Positions 45,448 to 53,286 of a stretch of DNA of 63,805 nt are shown one piece after another; the first letter of the stretch is position 1; every line of letters starts with the position of its first letter. The DNA is taken from positions 1-63,805 of the forward strand of contig JAVBPG010000014.1 of assembly GCA_031549685.1 (NCBI GenBank), given 5' to 3'. The notes below the pieces were generated by a model, which saw only the letters and a list, made by a program, of their open reading frames with translations, was not told where the DNA came from and made no database searches. This DNA comes from JAITMY01 sp031549685. Lineage in GTDB: Bacteria; Bacteroidota; Bacteroidia; Bacteroidales; UBA932. Position numbers and translations under genes: made by a program.

Positions 45448-47349
45448 CTACTTCTCCCACTTCAACTTTCCATCTACCTCCTCCAGCTTTTCATTATCCA
45501 ACAGCCACCTTACTACTTTAATCATTTTTTCGGTCTTCGCGGGAAGCGTATCCACCAATTTTTCTAACGAAAGCGGCTCCGCCTGCAGCTGCTTTTTAAT
45601 ATGCTCCAGCAGCTCGTCAAACTCGTACTTACTCATGTCGAGTTCATTGCGCTCGAGGCACACATCGCACTGGCCACAACGGTAGCTGTCCGTCTCGCCG
45701 AAGTAGGCCAGCAGCTGCTGGCTGCGGCACTTGGTGGTGCTTTCGGCGTAGGCCAGCATTTGCTCCGTGCGCTTTACGTAGCGCTCCCTGCGGTCGGCAT
45801 AATTTTCTTTGGTAATGCGCAAATTTTTATCGTCTAAGCGCTCCTCGGTGAGAATGAGCAGCGGCGTTTTTTTGCGCGGAATGTACGATATGGCCTTGAG
45901 CTGGGTAAGCCTTTTCAGCGCCTGATAGACATCGCTTGGCGTAAGGCGTATGGCGCCGGCAATGTAGGCCTCGTCAATGTTGGCGTATTGCGAAAAGAGG
46001 CCGCTGTACGCGCGCAGCAGGGCTTTGGCCACCAAATCCAAATCGGGGTTCATGACCTGAATTTTGTACAGCTCCTCGCGGTCGATGGTAAACATGAGGC
46101 GCGAAGGGTTGTCCAGCTCGTCGGTCAGCTCCAGGTAGCCATCGCGCTGCAAAAACTGCAAGGCGCTGTACACCGTTAGCGAGTGCATTTTGTACGCCGT
46201 GCAAAAGTCGCGCATGCTGAAATCGTGCACCGTGTCGCGCCCCGCGCCCACGGGGATCTGCAGGTAGGTGCACACCGCCTGATACACGCGCTTAATTTCC
46301 TCAATGGGCGGAAAGGCTACGGCGTAGCGCTTATTCATCGAAATTCTATCGGCCTCGTTGTAGAGCAAAACGGCGTAGGCTTTTTTCTCATCGCGCCCGC
46401 CACGGCCGGCCTCCTGGTAGTAGGCTTCGAGCGAATCGGGCAACTCCATGTGCGCCACCCAGCGCACGTCGGGCTTGTCAATGCCCATGCCGAACGCGTT
46501 GGTGGCAACCACAATTCGCGTAGCGCCGTTCTTCCACTCATCCTGCTTGCGGCTGCGCTCCTCGTTGCTCATGCCGCCGTGGTAGGCATCGGCCGAAAAG
46601 CCGTTTTGGCGCAAAAAATTGCTGATCTCCACCGTGGCGCCGCGCGTGCGCACGTACACCACCGCCGTGCCCGGCACCGCACGGGCAATTTTGAGCAGCT
46701 CCTTGCGCTTGTCCTCGGTGTGGCGCACCACGTACACTAAATTTTTTCGCTCAAAGCTTTTTTTGAGAAGATTTTTTTGGCGAAAGCGCAGCCGCTCCAT
46801 AATATCTTGCGCTACCTCGGGAGTAGCCGTGGCGGTTAACGCAAGTATAGGCACGCCGGGCAGCAGCTCGCGCAGCTCGGCAATTTTCATGTACGAGGGG
46901 CGAAAATCGTAGCCCCACTGCGATATGCAGTGCGCCTCGTCAATGGCAATGAGGTTCACGTTCATATCCACCACACGCGCCTTGAAGATGTCGGTGCCTA
47001 AGCGCTCGGGCGAGAGGTAAAGGAACTTATAGTCGCCGTACAGGCAGTTGTTCAGCGCCACATCAATCTCGCGGTTGGTCATGCCCGAGTACACTGCCAG
47101 CGCCTTGATTCCCTTCTTTTGCAGGTTCTCCACCTGGTCCTTCATGAGCGCAATGAGCGGCGTAACCACCAAGCAAATTCCCTCCTTCGCCAGCGCCGGC
47201 ACCTGAAAGCACACCGACTTGCCGCCGCCCGTGGGCATTAGCGCCAGCGTGTCGCGCCCCTCGTAGGCCGAGCTAACCACCTCCTCCTGCAGCGGACGAA
47301 ACGAGCGGTGCCCCCAGTACTGGAACAGTATTTTAGTAAAATCGAGCAT
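45448..47349 (-). CDS. recQ: ATP-dependent DNA helicase RecQ (short form, no HRDC)
   Basis: 633 residues. Unwinds DNA 3'-5'. Motif I PTGGGKSVCFQ, DEAH box AIDEAHCISQWGYDFRPSY, motif VI QEAGRGGRDEKKA, then the RQC zinc site with Cys residues in YRCGQCDVCLE and a winged helix. The chain ends soon after, so the HRDC domain of E. coli RecQ is missing; many Bacteroidota carry such a shorter second RecQ. The promoter ends about six bases before the ATG, so the mRNA is probably nearly leaderless. Confidence 0.95.
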   Translation of the reverse strand: MLDFTKILFQYWGHRSFRPLQEEVVSSAYEGRDTLALMPTGGGKSVCFQVPALAKEGICLVVTPLIALMKDQVENLQKKGIKALAVYSGMTNREIDVALNNCLYGDYKFLYLSPERLGTDIFKARVVDMNVNLIAIDEAHCISQWGYDFRPSYMKIAELRELLPGVPILALTATATPEVAQDIMERLRFRQKNLLKKSFERKNLVYVVRHTEDKRKELLKIARAVPGTAVVYVRTRGATVEISNFLRQNGFSADAYHGGMSNEERSRKQDEWKNGATRIVVATNAFGMGIDKPDVRWVAHMELPDSLEAYYQEAGRGGRDEKKAYAVLLYNEADRISMNKRYAVAFPPIEEIKRVYQAVCTYLQIPVGAGRDTVHDFSMRDFCTAYKMHSLTVYSALQFLQRDGYLELTDELDNPSRLMFTIDREELYKIQVMNPDLDLVAKALLRAYSGLFSQYANIDEAYIAGAIRLTPSDVYQALKRLTQLKAISYIPRKKTPLLILTEERLDDKNLRITKENYADRRERYVKRTEQMLAYAESTTKCRSQQLLAYFGETDSYRCGQCDVCLERNELDMSKYEFDELLEHIKKQLQAEPLSLEKLVDTLPAKTEKMIKVVRWLLDNEKLEEVDGKLKWEK

Positions 47350-47354
47350 GTGAA

Positions 47355-47383
47355 CAAAGATAGGAAAATTTGGCTTTTAACAA
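47355..47383 (-). promoter_or_regulatory. Promoter of recQ
   Basis: On the minus strand TTG (47383-47381), an 18-base spacer and TATCTTTG (47362-47355). The box ends five bases before the ATG. Confidence 0.7.
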
Positions 47384-47391
47384 TTCTGCAC

Positions 47392-47422
47392 TTGACAAAT
47401 GTCAATTCGGGCGCTATTTTTG
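47392..47422 (+). promoter_or_regulatory. Promoter with overlapping operator-like palindrome for the nuclease operon
   Basis: TTG at 47392-47394, a 20-base spacer and TATTTTTG at 47415-47422. The -33 box is part of a perfect palindrome TTGACA-AA-TGTCAA (47392-47405), placed as a repressor site would be. It lies between divergent recQ and the nuclease operon. Confidence 0.7.
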
Positions 47423-47458
47423 TAAGAAACCAATTCAATTTGCCTAAAATAACAAGGT

Positions 47459-48709
47459 ATGACAGTAAAAATTCACAGAGGTACAAAAGAAATAGGTGGC
47501 ATATGCGTTGAACTTGAGGCTGAGAACGGCAAAAAACTTTGGATTGATTTAGGTTTGCCGCTCGACAATACCAACCCTAACACTGAGTATGCGAACACAC
47601 AACAACCCGATGCGCTAATCATTTCGCACTCGCACCAAGACCATTACGGGCTAATGGAAAAACTTGATAGAAAAGTTCCCATTTACATTGGCAAAGTAAC
47701 GCTTGATTTAATAAACGCATCGAGACTTTTTCTCAATACTCAACCTGCACAGGGAAACTTTCAAATCATATCATCGTGGGAGGAATTTACCGTTGAAAAT
47801 ACGTTTAAAGTAAAACCCTTCTTAGTTGACCATTCTTCACCCGAGGCGTTTGCTTTTCTGATTGAAGCCGACGGCAAAAAAGTATTCTACTCCGGCGATT
47901 TTAGGGCAACAGGCAGAAAAAAGAAGTTGTATGAGAGCTTCATAGCCAATCCACCAAAAGATATAGACTTGCTTTTGATAGAAGGAACAATGGTTGAGCG
48001 AAATAATCACAAATATCCTACCGAAGACGATGTTGAACAAGGTATTTATGAGGTAGTAAAGCATCAGCAAAACATTACCTTCGTGGCAAGTTCCGCTCAA
48101 AATCTTGATAGGTTTGTTTCCGTTTTCAAAGCTTGCAAGCGAGCACAAAAGCAAGTAATAGTTGATATTTACAACGCTTGGGTGCTTGAGATAGTCAAAA
48201 AGAAGTCGCCAAATCTTCCAACTATTGAATGGGACAACATTCATGCATATAAGCACCCAAGCCAGTTTGACAAAATTGTCTCTGAGGAGTTCTGCAATTT
48301 TAGAAAATTAGTAGAGGAAAAATCTAAGAGTTACGATATATTTAAAGAGCCTTACAAATATGTTTACTTTCTACGTTGCCCAAACGAGAAGTTAATTGAG
48401 AGTTTAGTTCCTCGCGGTAAAATCAATCTCATTTATTCGCAATGGGAAGGATATTTAGAGGAAGCACACAAAACCTACTTTACCGATACTATCAACAAAA
48501 TCAAAAGCAATTCCGAGTTTAACTTTCAATCTATACACACCAGTGGACATGCGACTTTAAACGAGCTCAAAGAGTTTTCAAAAGCGTTAAATCCGAAGCA
48601 AATTGCACCTATTCATACAAATAATTCGGAGAAATTTTTGGAAGAATTTAGAAATGCAGGATTTGAGAATGTGGTGATTTGGGAAGACAGTCAAAAATAC
48701 AACTTGTAA
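47459..48709 (+). CDS. MBL-fold/beta-CASP-type hydrolase (RNase J-like)
   Basis: 416 residues. The metallo-beta-lactamase metal site is complete: H57, H59, D61, H62 (SHSHQDH), then H125 (LVDHS) and D147 (YSGDF). The C-terminal HTSGHATLNELKEF (H360, H364) and APIHT (H386) match beta-CASP nucleases such as RNase J, which cut or digest RNA. It is smaller than RNase J (about 550) and lacks its C-terminal domain. Visibly AT-rich compared with neighbours and followed after eight bases by a PD-(D/E)XK gene, so probably acquired. Nuclease activity is inferred from motifs. Confidence 0.85.
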   Translation: MTVKIHRGTKEIGGICVELEAENGKKLWIDLGLPLDNTNPNTEYANTQQPDALIISHSHQDHYGLMEKLDRKVPIYIGKVTLDLINASRLFLNTQPAQGNFQIISSWEEFTVENTFKVKPFLVDHSSPEAFAFLIEADGKKVFYSGDFRATGRKKKLYESFIANPPKDIDLLLIEGTMVERNNHKYPTEDDVEQGIYEVVKHQQNITFVASSAQNLDRFVSVFKACKRAQKQVIVDIYNAWVLEIVKKKSPNLPTIEWDNIHAYKHPSQFDKIVSEEFCNFRKLVEEKSKSYDIFKEPYKYVYFLRCPNEKLIESLVPRGKINLIYSQWEGYLEEAHKTYFTDTINKIKSNSEFNFQSIHTSGHATLNELKEFSKALNPKQIAPIHTNNSEKFLEEFRNAGFENVVIWEDSQKYNL

Positions 48710-48717
48710 AATAAATC

Positions 48718-49530
48718 ATGGGGAACTTCAAAAGAGGAATTACAAATACGGCTTTTATTAGCGCGCTAAACGATTTGTATAAAAACAGTGAGAGTTTTTG
48801 GCATAAAATGGTTAACGACAAAGATTTATTTATAGCAATACGAGATGAATACATCAATGTATACTACCATGGTCAAAGTGTTTGCAAATTAAAATATTGC
48901 AAAAATGGAGTTAAAGGAAGCACGCACAAAAAATACTTAGGTGTGAAGGAAACCGGGTACTTTACTTCTTTAAATGGAGAGGTCGCTGACAAACGCTCCA
49001 TAATTAAATCGCTATGTGAACTAGATGATATAAAGAAAAATGTAAAACCACATAAAGACAAAGAGAAAGTAAACTCATACGGTCAAATCTTGGACTCAAA
49101 CAGTCAAACTATTGATGTTGAGATTACCTTTTCAAGAAGCCATGAATATTCGAAATCATCGATTGATTATGCTGTTATAAAAAATTTAGAGCATGAGTAT
49201 TACATCGTTTTTTACGAAGCAAAACATTTTTCCAATCCAGAAATTCGTTCCAAATCCGAGCCAAAAGTTTTAAAACAAATTGAGCGATACAAGAGAATCC
49301 TGATAGACAATCAAAGTGAAATAGCAGAGTCGTATAAAAATGTTTGCTCTAACCTAAGTGATTTAGGATTAATTGGGAACAGATTTTTCTTAAATGACAT
49401 TGCCAATGGCTACCGGCTGAATGTTGATATAGAGCCTCGCTTAATCATTTTTGATTGCAAAAAAATAAATGGCGATGTGCATATGAAGAAGTTACAAAAA
49501 ATTCTTAGCGACAAATTGATTACAAAATGA
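48718..49530 (+). CDS. Unnamed protein with RecB-like PD-(D/E)XK nuclease core
   Basis: 270 residues, no family name recognised. The N-terminal 100 residues are unassigned. The middle shows the order expected for a RecB-type nuclease: E135 (VEITFS), D150 in SSIDYAVIK, E167 and K169 in VFYEAKHF, then Q187-Y191 (QIERY), the QxxxY motif. All key positions are present, so it is likely an active DNase. AT-rich. It begins eight bases after the MBL gene and overlaps the next gene by four bases, so the three are one operon. The physiological target is unknown. Confidence 0.75.
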   Translation: MGNFKRGITNTAFISALNDLYKNSESFWHKMVNDKDLFIAIRDEYINVYYHGQSVCKLKYCKNGVKGSTHKKYLGVKETGYFTSLNGEVADKRSIIKSLCELDDIKKNVKPHKDKEKVNSYGQILDSNSQTIDVEITFSRSHEYSKSSIDYAVIKNLEHEYYIVFYEAKHFSNPEIRSKSEPKVLKQIERYKRILIDNQSEIAESYKNVCSNLSDLGLIGNRFFLNDIANGYRLNVDIEPRLIIFDCKKINGDVHMKKLQKILSDKLITK

Positions 49531-49721
49531 TACGACTAATCATACAGTCACTCTTCACAATTGGAATTATTGGCATTCTAATTGTAGTTGCTATCATGGC
49601 TGGCTTTGATACAGTAAAAGATATGCTCATCATGCTTGCTGTGAGTGTGGTAATTCTTATAGTAATTATCGTTTACAAAGAGTGCGCAAGAAAGAAAAGA
49701 GATAATGAGTTTATAAAATGA
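49527..49721 (+). CDS. Small two-helix membrane protein of the nuclease operon
   Basis: 64 residues. Two transmembrane segments (about 4-26 and 31-52, rich in Ile/Val/Leu), a short turn containing GFDTVKD, and a basic tail (KECARKKRDNEFIK) that should face the cytoplasm. The start overlaps the nuclease stop (ATGA), so expression is coupled. Function unknown; in such operons a small membrane protein may act as effector, anchor or immunity partner (inference). Confidence 0.7.
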   Translation: MIRLIIQSLFTIGIIGILIVVAIMAGFDTVKDMLIMLAVSVVILIVIIVYKECARKKRDNEFIK

Positions 49722-49759
49722 GATTGCTTCGTCCTCGTTCCTCGTCCTCGCAATGACGT
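49721..49759. repeat. CGTCATTGCGAG-type repeat, partial copy
   Basis: AGATTGCTTCGTC...CCTCGCAATGACG, the same orientation and sequence class as the right half of the element at 23254-23345. It begins at the stop codon of the last gene of the nuclease operon. Confidence 0.8.
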
Positions 49760-49794
49760 GGTTTGGAGTTGCAACTTTACCCCTCAAACTCCTC

Positions 49795-49829
49795 ATTATT
49801 AATTATCAATTTTTAATTCTCAATTATTT
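49795..49829. repeat. Heptamer-period repeat before the DEAD-box promoter
   Basis: Five 7-base units (ATTATTA, ATTATCA, ATTTTTA, ATTCTCA, ATTATTT) ending three bases before the -7 box. Confidence 0.8.
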
Positions 49830-49832
49830 TAC

Positions 49833-49840
49833 TACCTTTG
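49833..49840 (+). promoter_or_regulatory. -7 promoter box of the DEAD-box helicase gene
   Basis: TACCTTTG matches TAnnTTTG. The ATG lies 300 bases downstream, implying a long leader. Confidence 0.6.
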
Positions 49841-50061
49841 CGCCCTCATTACCGTAGGGTGATAGCTCATCTGTATCTTAAAATTCCGTCGTTTTAGTCG
49901 TATTTGTGAGAGATGTCGCCCATTAATTTAATCCGATTTGGGCGCTTGTCGGCACACAGAATACACGGATAAAACGGACAAACACTGAAAAAACTGTCCA
50001 CGAATTTGACGAATTGAACGAAATAAATTCAGACAATTCTCAAATTATTGGACAAAATAAA

Positions 50062-50107
50062 AATTCGTGTTAATCCGTAAAATCCGCGTCATCCGCGTGC
50101 CATCAGC
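50062..50107. repeat. ATCCGCG-type dispersed repeat in the helicase leader
   Basis: Near-9-base period TTAATCCGT/AAAATCCGCG/TCATCCGCG ending before the helicase gene. I recognise this ATCCGCGTCATCCGCG wording as a common intergenic repeat of Bacteroidetes genomes; from memory, not from a search. Confidence 0.65.
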
Positions 50108-50139
50108 AAGTTTTCACTTCACAAAACACCAACAAAAAC

Positions 50140-51897
50140 ATGGAAAAAATTTCCAACGCAGCAGAAGAATTTTTAGATTTTAGCGACTTCGGTTTATCCG
50201 AAGCCACCCTCGAAGCCCTGAAGGTAAAAGGCTTTGAAACCCCCTCGCCCATCCAGCGCTTGGCCATTCCGGCGCTCATGCGCGGCGATAAGGACATTAT
50301 TGCACAGGCGCAAACCGGAACCGGAAAGACCGCCGCGTTCGGCCTGCCCATCATGGAGCAGCTGGAGCCCAACGGCAGGGTGCAGGCGCTCATTCTTGCC
50401 CCCACGCGCGAGCTGGCCCTGCAGGTAAGCGACGAAATTATTTCGTTCAAGGGCACACGCCACATGAGCGTAGCCACCATTTACGGCGGCGCGTCCATCA
50501 GCGAGCAGCTGCGCCGGTTGAAAAAAGGCGTGGATATCGTGGTGGGCACCCCGGGGCGCGTGATTGACCACATCAACCGCGGCAGCCTGGACTTAGGCGG
50601 CATTCGCTGGTTTATCCTCGACGAGGCCGACGAGATGCTCAACATGGGCTTCATTGACGACATTGAGGAAATCTTCAAGAATACGCCCGACGAGCGCCGC
50701 GTAATGCTGTTCTCGGCCACCATGCCCGACCGCATTGCCAAGATGGCCAAGAAGTACATGCGCGACATTGAGCACCTGAAGGTGGAGGCCAAGCAGCTTA
50801 CCACCGACCTTACCGACCAGATTTACTTTGAGGTCAACCAGGCCGATCGTTTCGACGCGCTTACCCGCATTATCGATGTGGAGCCCGAGTTTTACGGGCT
50901 GGTATTCTGCCGCACAAAGGTTACCACCGACGAGGTGGTGAGCAAGCTGCTGCAGCGCGGCTACGAGGCCGACGGCCTGCACGGCGACCTCACGCAGATG
51001 GCGCGCGAAAAAATCCTGGGGCGCTTCCGCAACAAGCAAATCAACATACTGGTGGCAACCGATGTGGCCGCGCGCGGCATCGACATCAACGACCTGACGC
51101 ACGTAATCAACTACTCGCTGCCGCAGGATTTCGACGCCTACGTGCACCGCATCGGCCGCACGGGGCGCGCCGGAAAGGAGGGCACGGCCATTACCTTTAT
51201 TTCGCCCAACGAGTACCGCCTGCTGATGCAAATGCAGAAGGTAATTAAAACGCAAATTCGTAAGGAAACGCTGCCCAAAGCCTCCGATGTGATTGCCGTA
51301 AAGCGCAACCGCATTAAGGACGATTTGGCCGAAATTATCGAGCTGGGAACGTTTAACGACTACCTGCCGCTGGCCGAAGAAATTATGGAGGAGCACGGCG
51401 CCGAAACCGCGCTGGCAGCCATTATCCGCCTGGCGTTTAAGAACGAGCTGGACATTAAAAACTACTCCGAAATCCGCACCTTCTCGGTGGACAAGCGCGG
51501 TACCGCACGCCTGTTCATCTCGCTTGGCAAGCTGGACGACATGACGCCGCGCGACCTGGTGGACTTCCTCAAAAAGCACACCAAGCTTACCGACAGCAAA
51601 ATTGACGATGTGAAGGTAATGGATGCCTTCTCGTTTGCCACCGTACCGTTTGAGGATGCCGAGGATGCGCTGCGCTCGCTGAACGCGCTGCGCGGAAGGG
51701 ATGAAAAACCGCTGGCCGAAATCTCGAAGAACGACCGCAAGGGCGGTGGTGGCGGAGGTGGTGACTTTGCCCCACAACGTGGAGGTGGTCGCGGAGGTTT
51801 TCGTGGTGACAGAGGCGGAGACCGTGGCGAGCGCCGCGGCGGTGGCGAAAAGTACAGCCGCGGCGGCGACCGCAAGGGCTACTCGCGCCGGGGATAA
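50140..51897 (+). CDS. DEAD-box ATP-dependent RNA helicase (DeaD/CsdA-like)
   Basis: 585 residues. Q-motif GFETPSPIQRLAIPAL, motif I AQTGTGKTAAFG, DEAD box ILDEADEML, SAT and HRIGRTGRAG. After the two RecA domains comes a DbpA-type RNA-binding domain (about 440-520, RLFISLGKLDD), then a Gly/Arg-rich tail. Such proteins unwind RNA in ribosome assembly or cold response. Preceded by a long leader, a feature of cold-regulated helicases in other bacteria. Confidence 0.95.
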   Translation: MEKISNAAEEFLDFSDFGLSEATLEALKVKGFETPSPIQRLAIPALMRGDKDIIAQAQTGTGKTAAFGLPIMEQLEPNGRVQALILAPTRELALQVSDEIISFKGTRHMSVATIYGGASISEQLRRLKKGVDIVVGTPGRVIDHINRGSLDLGGIRWFILDEADEMLNMGFIDDIEEIFKNTPDERRVMLFSATMPDRIAKMAKKYMRDIEHLKVEAKQLTTDLTDQIYFEVNQADRFDALTRIIDVEPEFYGLVFCRTKVTTDEVVSKLLQRGYEADGLHGDLTQMAREKILGRFRNKQINILVATDVAARGIDINDLTHVINYSLPQDFDAYVHRIGRTGRAGKEGTAITFISPNEYRLLMQMQKVIKTQIRKETLPKASDVIAVKRNRIKDDLAEIIELGTFNDYLPLAEEIMEEHGAETALAAIIRLAFKNELDIKNYSEIRTFSVDKRGTARLFISLGKLDDMTPRDLVDFLKKHTKLTDSKIDDVKVMDAFSFATVPFEDAEDALRSLNALRGRDEKPLAEISKNDRKGGGGGGGDFAPQRGGGRGGFRGDRGGDRGERRGGGEKYSRGGDRKGYSRRG

Positions 51898-51923
51898 AGA
51901 CCAACGTTGCGCTACAGTGCAGG

Positions 51924-52220
51924 CTACCTGAGCGAGCGGCTATCGCGCATATCGCGCCTCAGGTGCTTGCACTTCATTACAAAAATGTAGAACACCGGCG
52001 CGATGGTAATCACGTTGGCAATAATCATGGGGTTGCTTTGGATGAGCGCGCCGTAGGCCAGCCAGCACAGCACGCCCAGCATAAACACCAGGTACATGGT
52101 CAGCGAAATGCTGCGCGTATCGTTGGTTTTGATAACCTTGTACGCCTGCGGAAATTGCGAGGCCGTAGTCAGCGTGGCAGCAATGTAGCCAACAACCTCT
52201 ATCCAGAAAATTTGTTCCAT
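51924..52220 (-). CDS. SemiSWEET-type sugar transporter (PQ-loop)
   Basis: 98 residues, the SemiSWEET size; three transmembrane helices that dimerise into a sugar pore. The PQ motif is in TTASQFPQAYKVIKT. The start is the ATG at 52218-52220 (MEQIFWIEVVGYIAAT); an open frame continues upstream to 52469 but crosses the promoter and repeat. The substrate is unknown. Confidence 0.9.
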   Translation of the reverse strand: MEQIFWIEVVGYIAATLTTASQFPQAYKVIKTNDTRSISLTMYLVFMLGVLCWLAYGALIQSNPMIIANVITIAPVFYIFVMKCKHLRRDMRDSRSLR

Positions 52221-52237
52221 TTGCAAAAAAATGATGG

Positions 52238-52245
52238 CAAAGATA
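52238..52245 (-). promoter_or_regulatory. -7 promoter box of the SemiSWEET gene
   Basis: TATCTTTG on the minus strand, 17 bases before the ATG; supports the short start. Confidence 0.6.
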
Positions 52246-52253
52246 GTAAAGGT

Positions 52254-52274
52254 AATTGAGAATGGAGAATTGGG
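52254..52274. repeat. Heptamer repeat upstream of the SemiSWEET gene
   Basis: AATTGAG/AATGGAG/AATTGGG, three 7-base units just upstream of the -7 box. Confidence 0.7.
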
Positions 52275-52379
52275 CATGAAGAGCGACCTTGCGTTTTTTT
52301 TGAAAGAAAGATAAGGAAAAAGTAAAGAGAAAGACAACAACAAATATTCTACCTTGCAACCTAAAACTCTAACCAAAAC

Positions 52380-52748
52380 ATGAAGGGCGTTTACAGCATT
52401 TTGCTGCTGGTGGTGGCCAACATTTTTATGACTGTTGCGTGGTACGGGCACCTGAAGATGAGCGAGCACAAGTGGTTCGCGAACCTGCCGCTGGCGGTTA
52501 TAATTCTTATGAGCTGGGGCGTGGCGCTGTTCGAGTACTTCTTTCAGGTACCGGCCAACCGCATAGGATTTATTGAAAACGGAGGCCCCTTCTCGCTATT
52601 CCAGCTCAAGGTAATTCAGGAGGTGATAACGCTCACCGTGTTCACCTTTTTTGCCATCAACGTATTCAAAACCGAAACGCTACGCCTCAACCACTTCATA
52701 GGATTTGTTTTTTTGGTGCTGGCGGTGTACTTCATTTTTAAGAAGTAA
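52380..52748 (+). CDS. DUF486/DMT-family membrane protein
   Basis: 122 residues with four predicted transmembrane helices. Recognised by VANIFMTVAWYGHLK and the central FFQVPANRIGFIENGGPFSLFQLKVIQEVI. A small drug/metabolite-transporter-like family with no established substrate. Single gene; an inverted repeat (52749-52792) begins at its end. Confidence 0.88.
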   Translation: MKGVYSILLLVVANIFMTVAWYGHLKMSEHKWFANLPLAVIILMSWGVALFEYFFQVPANRIGFIENGGPFSLFQLKVIQEVITLTVFTFFAINVFKTETLRLNHFIGFVFLVLAVYFIFKK

Positions 52749-52792
52749 AAGCCTCTCCTCCCTAACGCCTCTACCAAAGAAAGGAGAGGCTT
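52749..52792. repeat. Inverted repeat after the DUF486 gene
   Basis: Ten-base arms AAGCCTCTCC / GGAGAGGCTT with a 24-base loop, followed by GGGTGGGG rather than a T run, so it looks more like a dispersed repeat than a classic terminator. Confidence 0.75.
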
Positions 52793-52813
52793 GGGTGGGG
52801 CATATATTTTTCT

Positions 52814-52821
52814 TACCTTTG
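52814..52821 (+). promoter_or_regulatory. -7 promoter box of the 90-residue protein gene
   Basis: TACCTTTG matches TAnnTTTG, 25 bases before the ATG at 52847. Confidence 0.6.
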
Positions 52822-52846
52822 CGCAAACATTTAAAAACACAACATC

Positions 52847-53119
52847 ATGGCTAACCTACGTAACATTAAGAAGGACATTGACTTTCTGATTGAAGAAATA
52901 ATTTCGGACTGCTACCTGTTCCTCAACTTTCATCCGGGCAAAAAGGAGAATGAAGTTGAAGCAATTTTGCTCGACGCCGTTAACCTCCGCAACGATCTTT
53001 TTGACCGCGTGAACAAGGCTCCGAAGGGAAAAGCAAAGAAGCACTTTACCGCCATTTCAAAAGATTTGCTCGAAGGCGTTGACAAAATGTTTCAAAGCAT
53101 TAGCGGGCTCTCCAAGTAG
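52847..53119 (+). CDS. Conserved hypothetical protein, 90 residues, all-helical
   Basis: No domain recognised. The sequence is helical and charged: a long acidic-amphipathic helix (NIKKDIDFLIEEIISDCYLFL), a loop with HPGKKE, and two further helices ending QSISGLSK. No signal peptide or membrane segment. It has its own promoter and a strong terminator, so it is a real, independently expressed gene. The compact helical form would suit a small dimeric or RNA/protein-binding factor, but no function can be claimed. Confidence 0.7.
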   Translation: MANLRNIKKDIDFLIEEIISDCYLFLNFHPGKKENEVEAILLDAVNLRNDLFDRVNKAPKGKAKKHFTAISKDLLEGVDKMFQSISGLSK

Positions 53120-53138
53120 CCTTTTCCGCCACACGCGC

Positions 53139-53170
53139 AAGCCTTTTTCCTTCGGGAGAAAGGCTTTTTT
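53139..53170 (+). terminator. Terminator of the 90-residue protein gene
   Basis: 12-base near-perfect stem with a stable TTCG tetraloop (53151-53154) and a T7 tail, 20 bases after the stop. Confidence 0.9.
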
Positions 53171-53286
53171 TGTTGCGGGTATCGTTGGATAGTCATAAAA
53201 AATTTGACAACAAGTAAAATTTTTATATACCTTTACAAAACAATAAGTGATACATTTAAGCATCTGATAATAAATATTTTAATTAA

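Larger units (their letters stand above)
49722..50139. other. Repeat-rich region and long leader upstream of the DEAD-box gene
   Basis: Contains the CGTCATTGCGAG copy (49721-49759), a heptamer block (49795-49829), the -7 box (49833-49840), about 290 bases of probable leader, and a 9-base periodic ATCCGCG block (50062-50107). No ORF. Confidence 0.7.

Noticed and set aside
50593..51777. 394-residue minus-strand open frame opposite the DEAD-box helicase
   Set aside because: Antisense to a complete helicase; composition (His/Gln/Arg-rich, no domains) is typical of shadow frames in GC-biased codons.
52221..52469. N-terminal extension of the SemiSWEET gene
   Set aside because: The open frame runs through the heptamer repeat and promoter box, and SemiSWEETs are about 85-100 residues.
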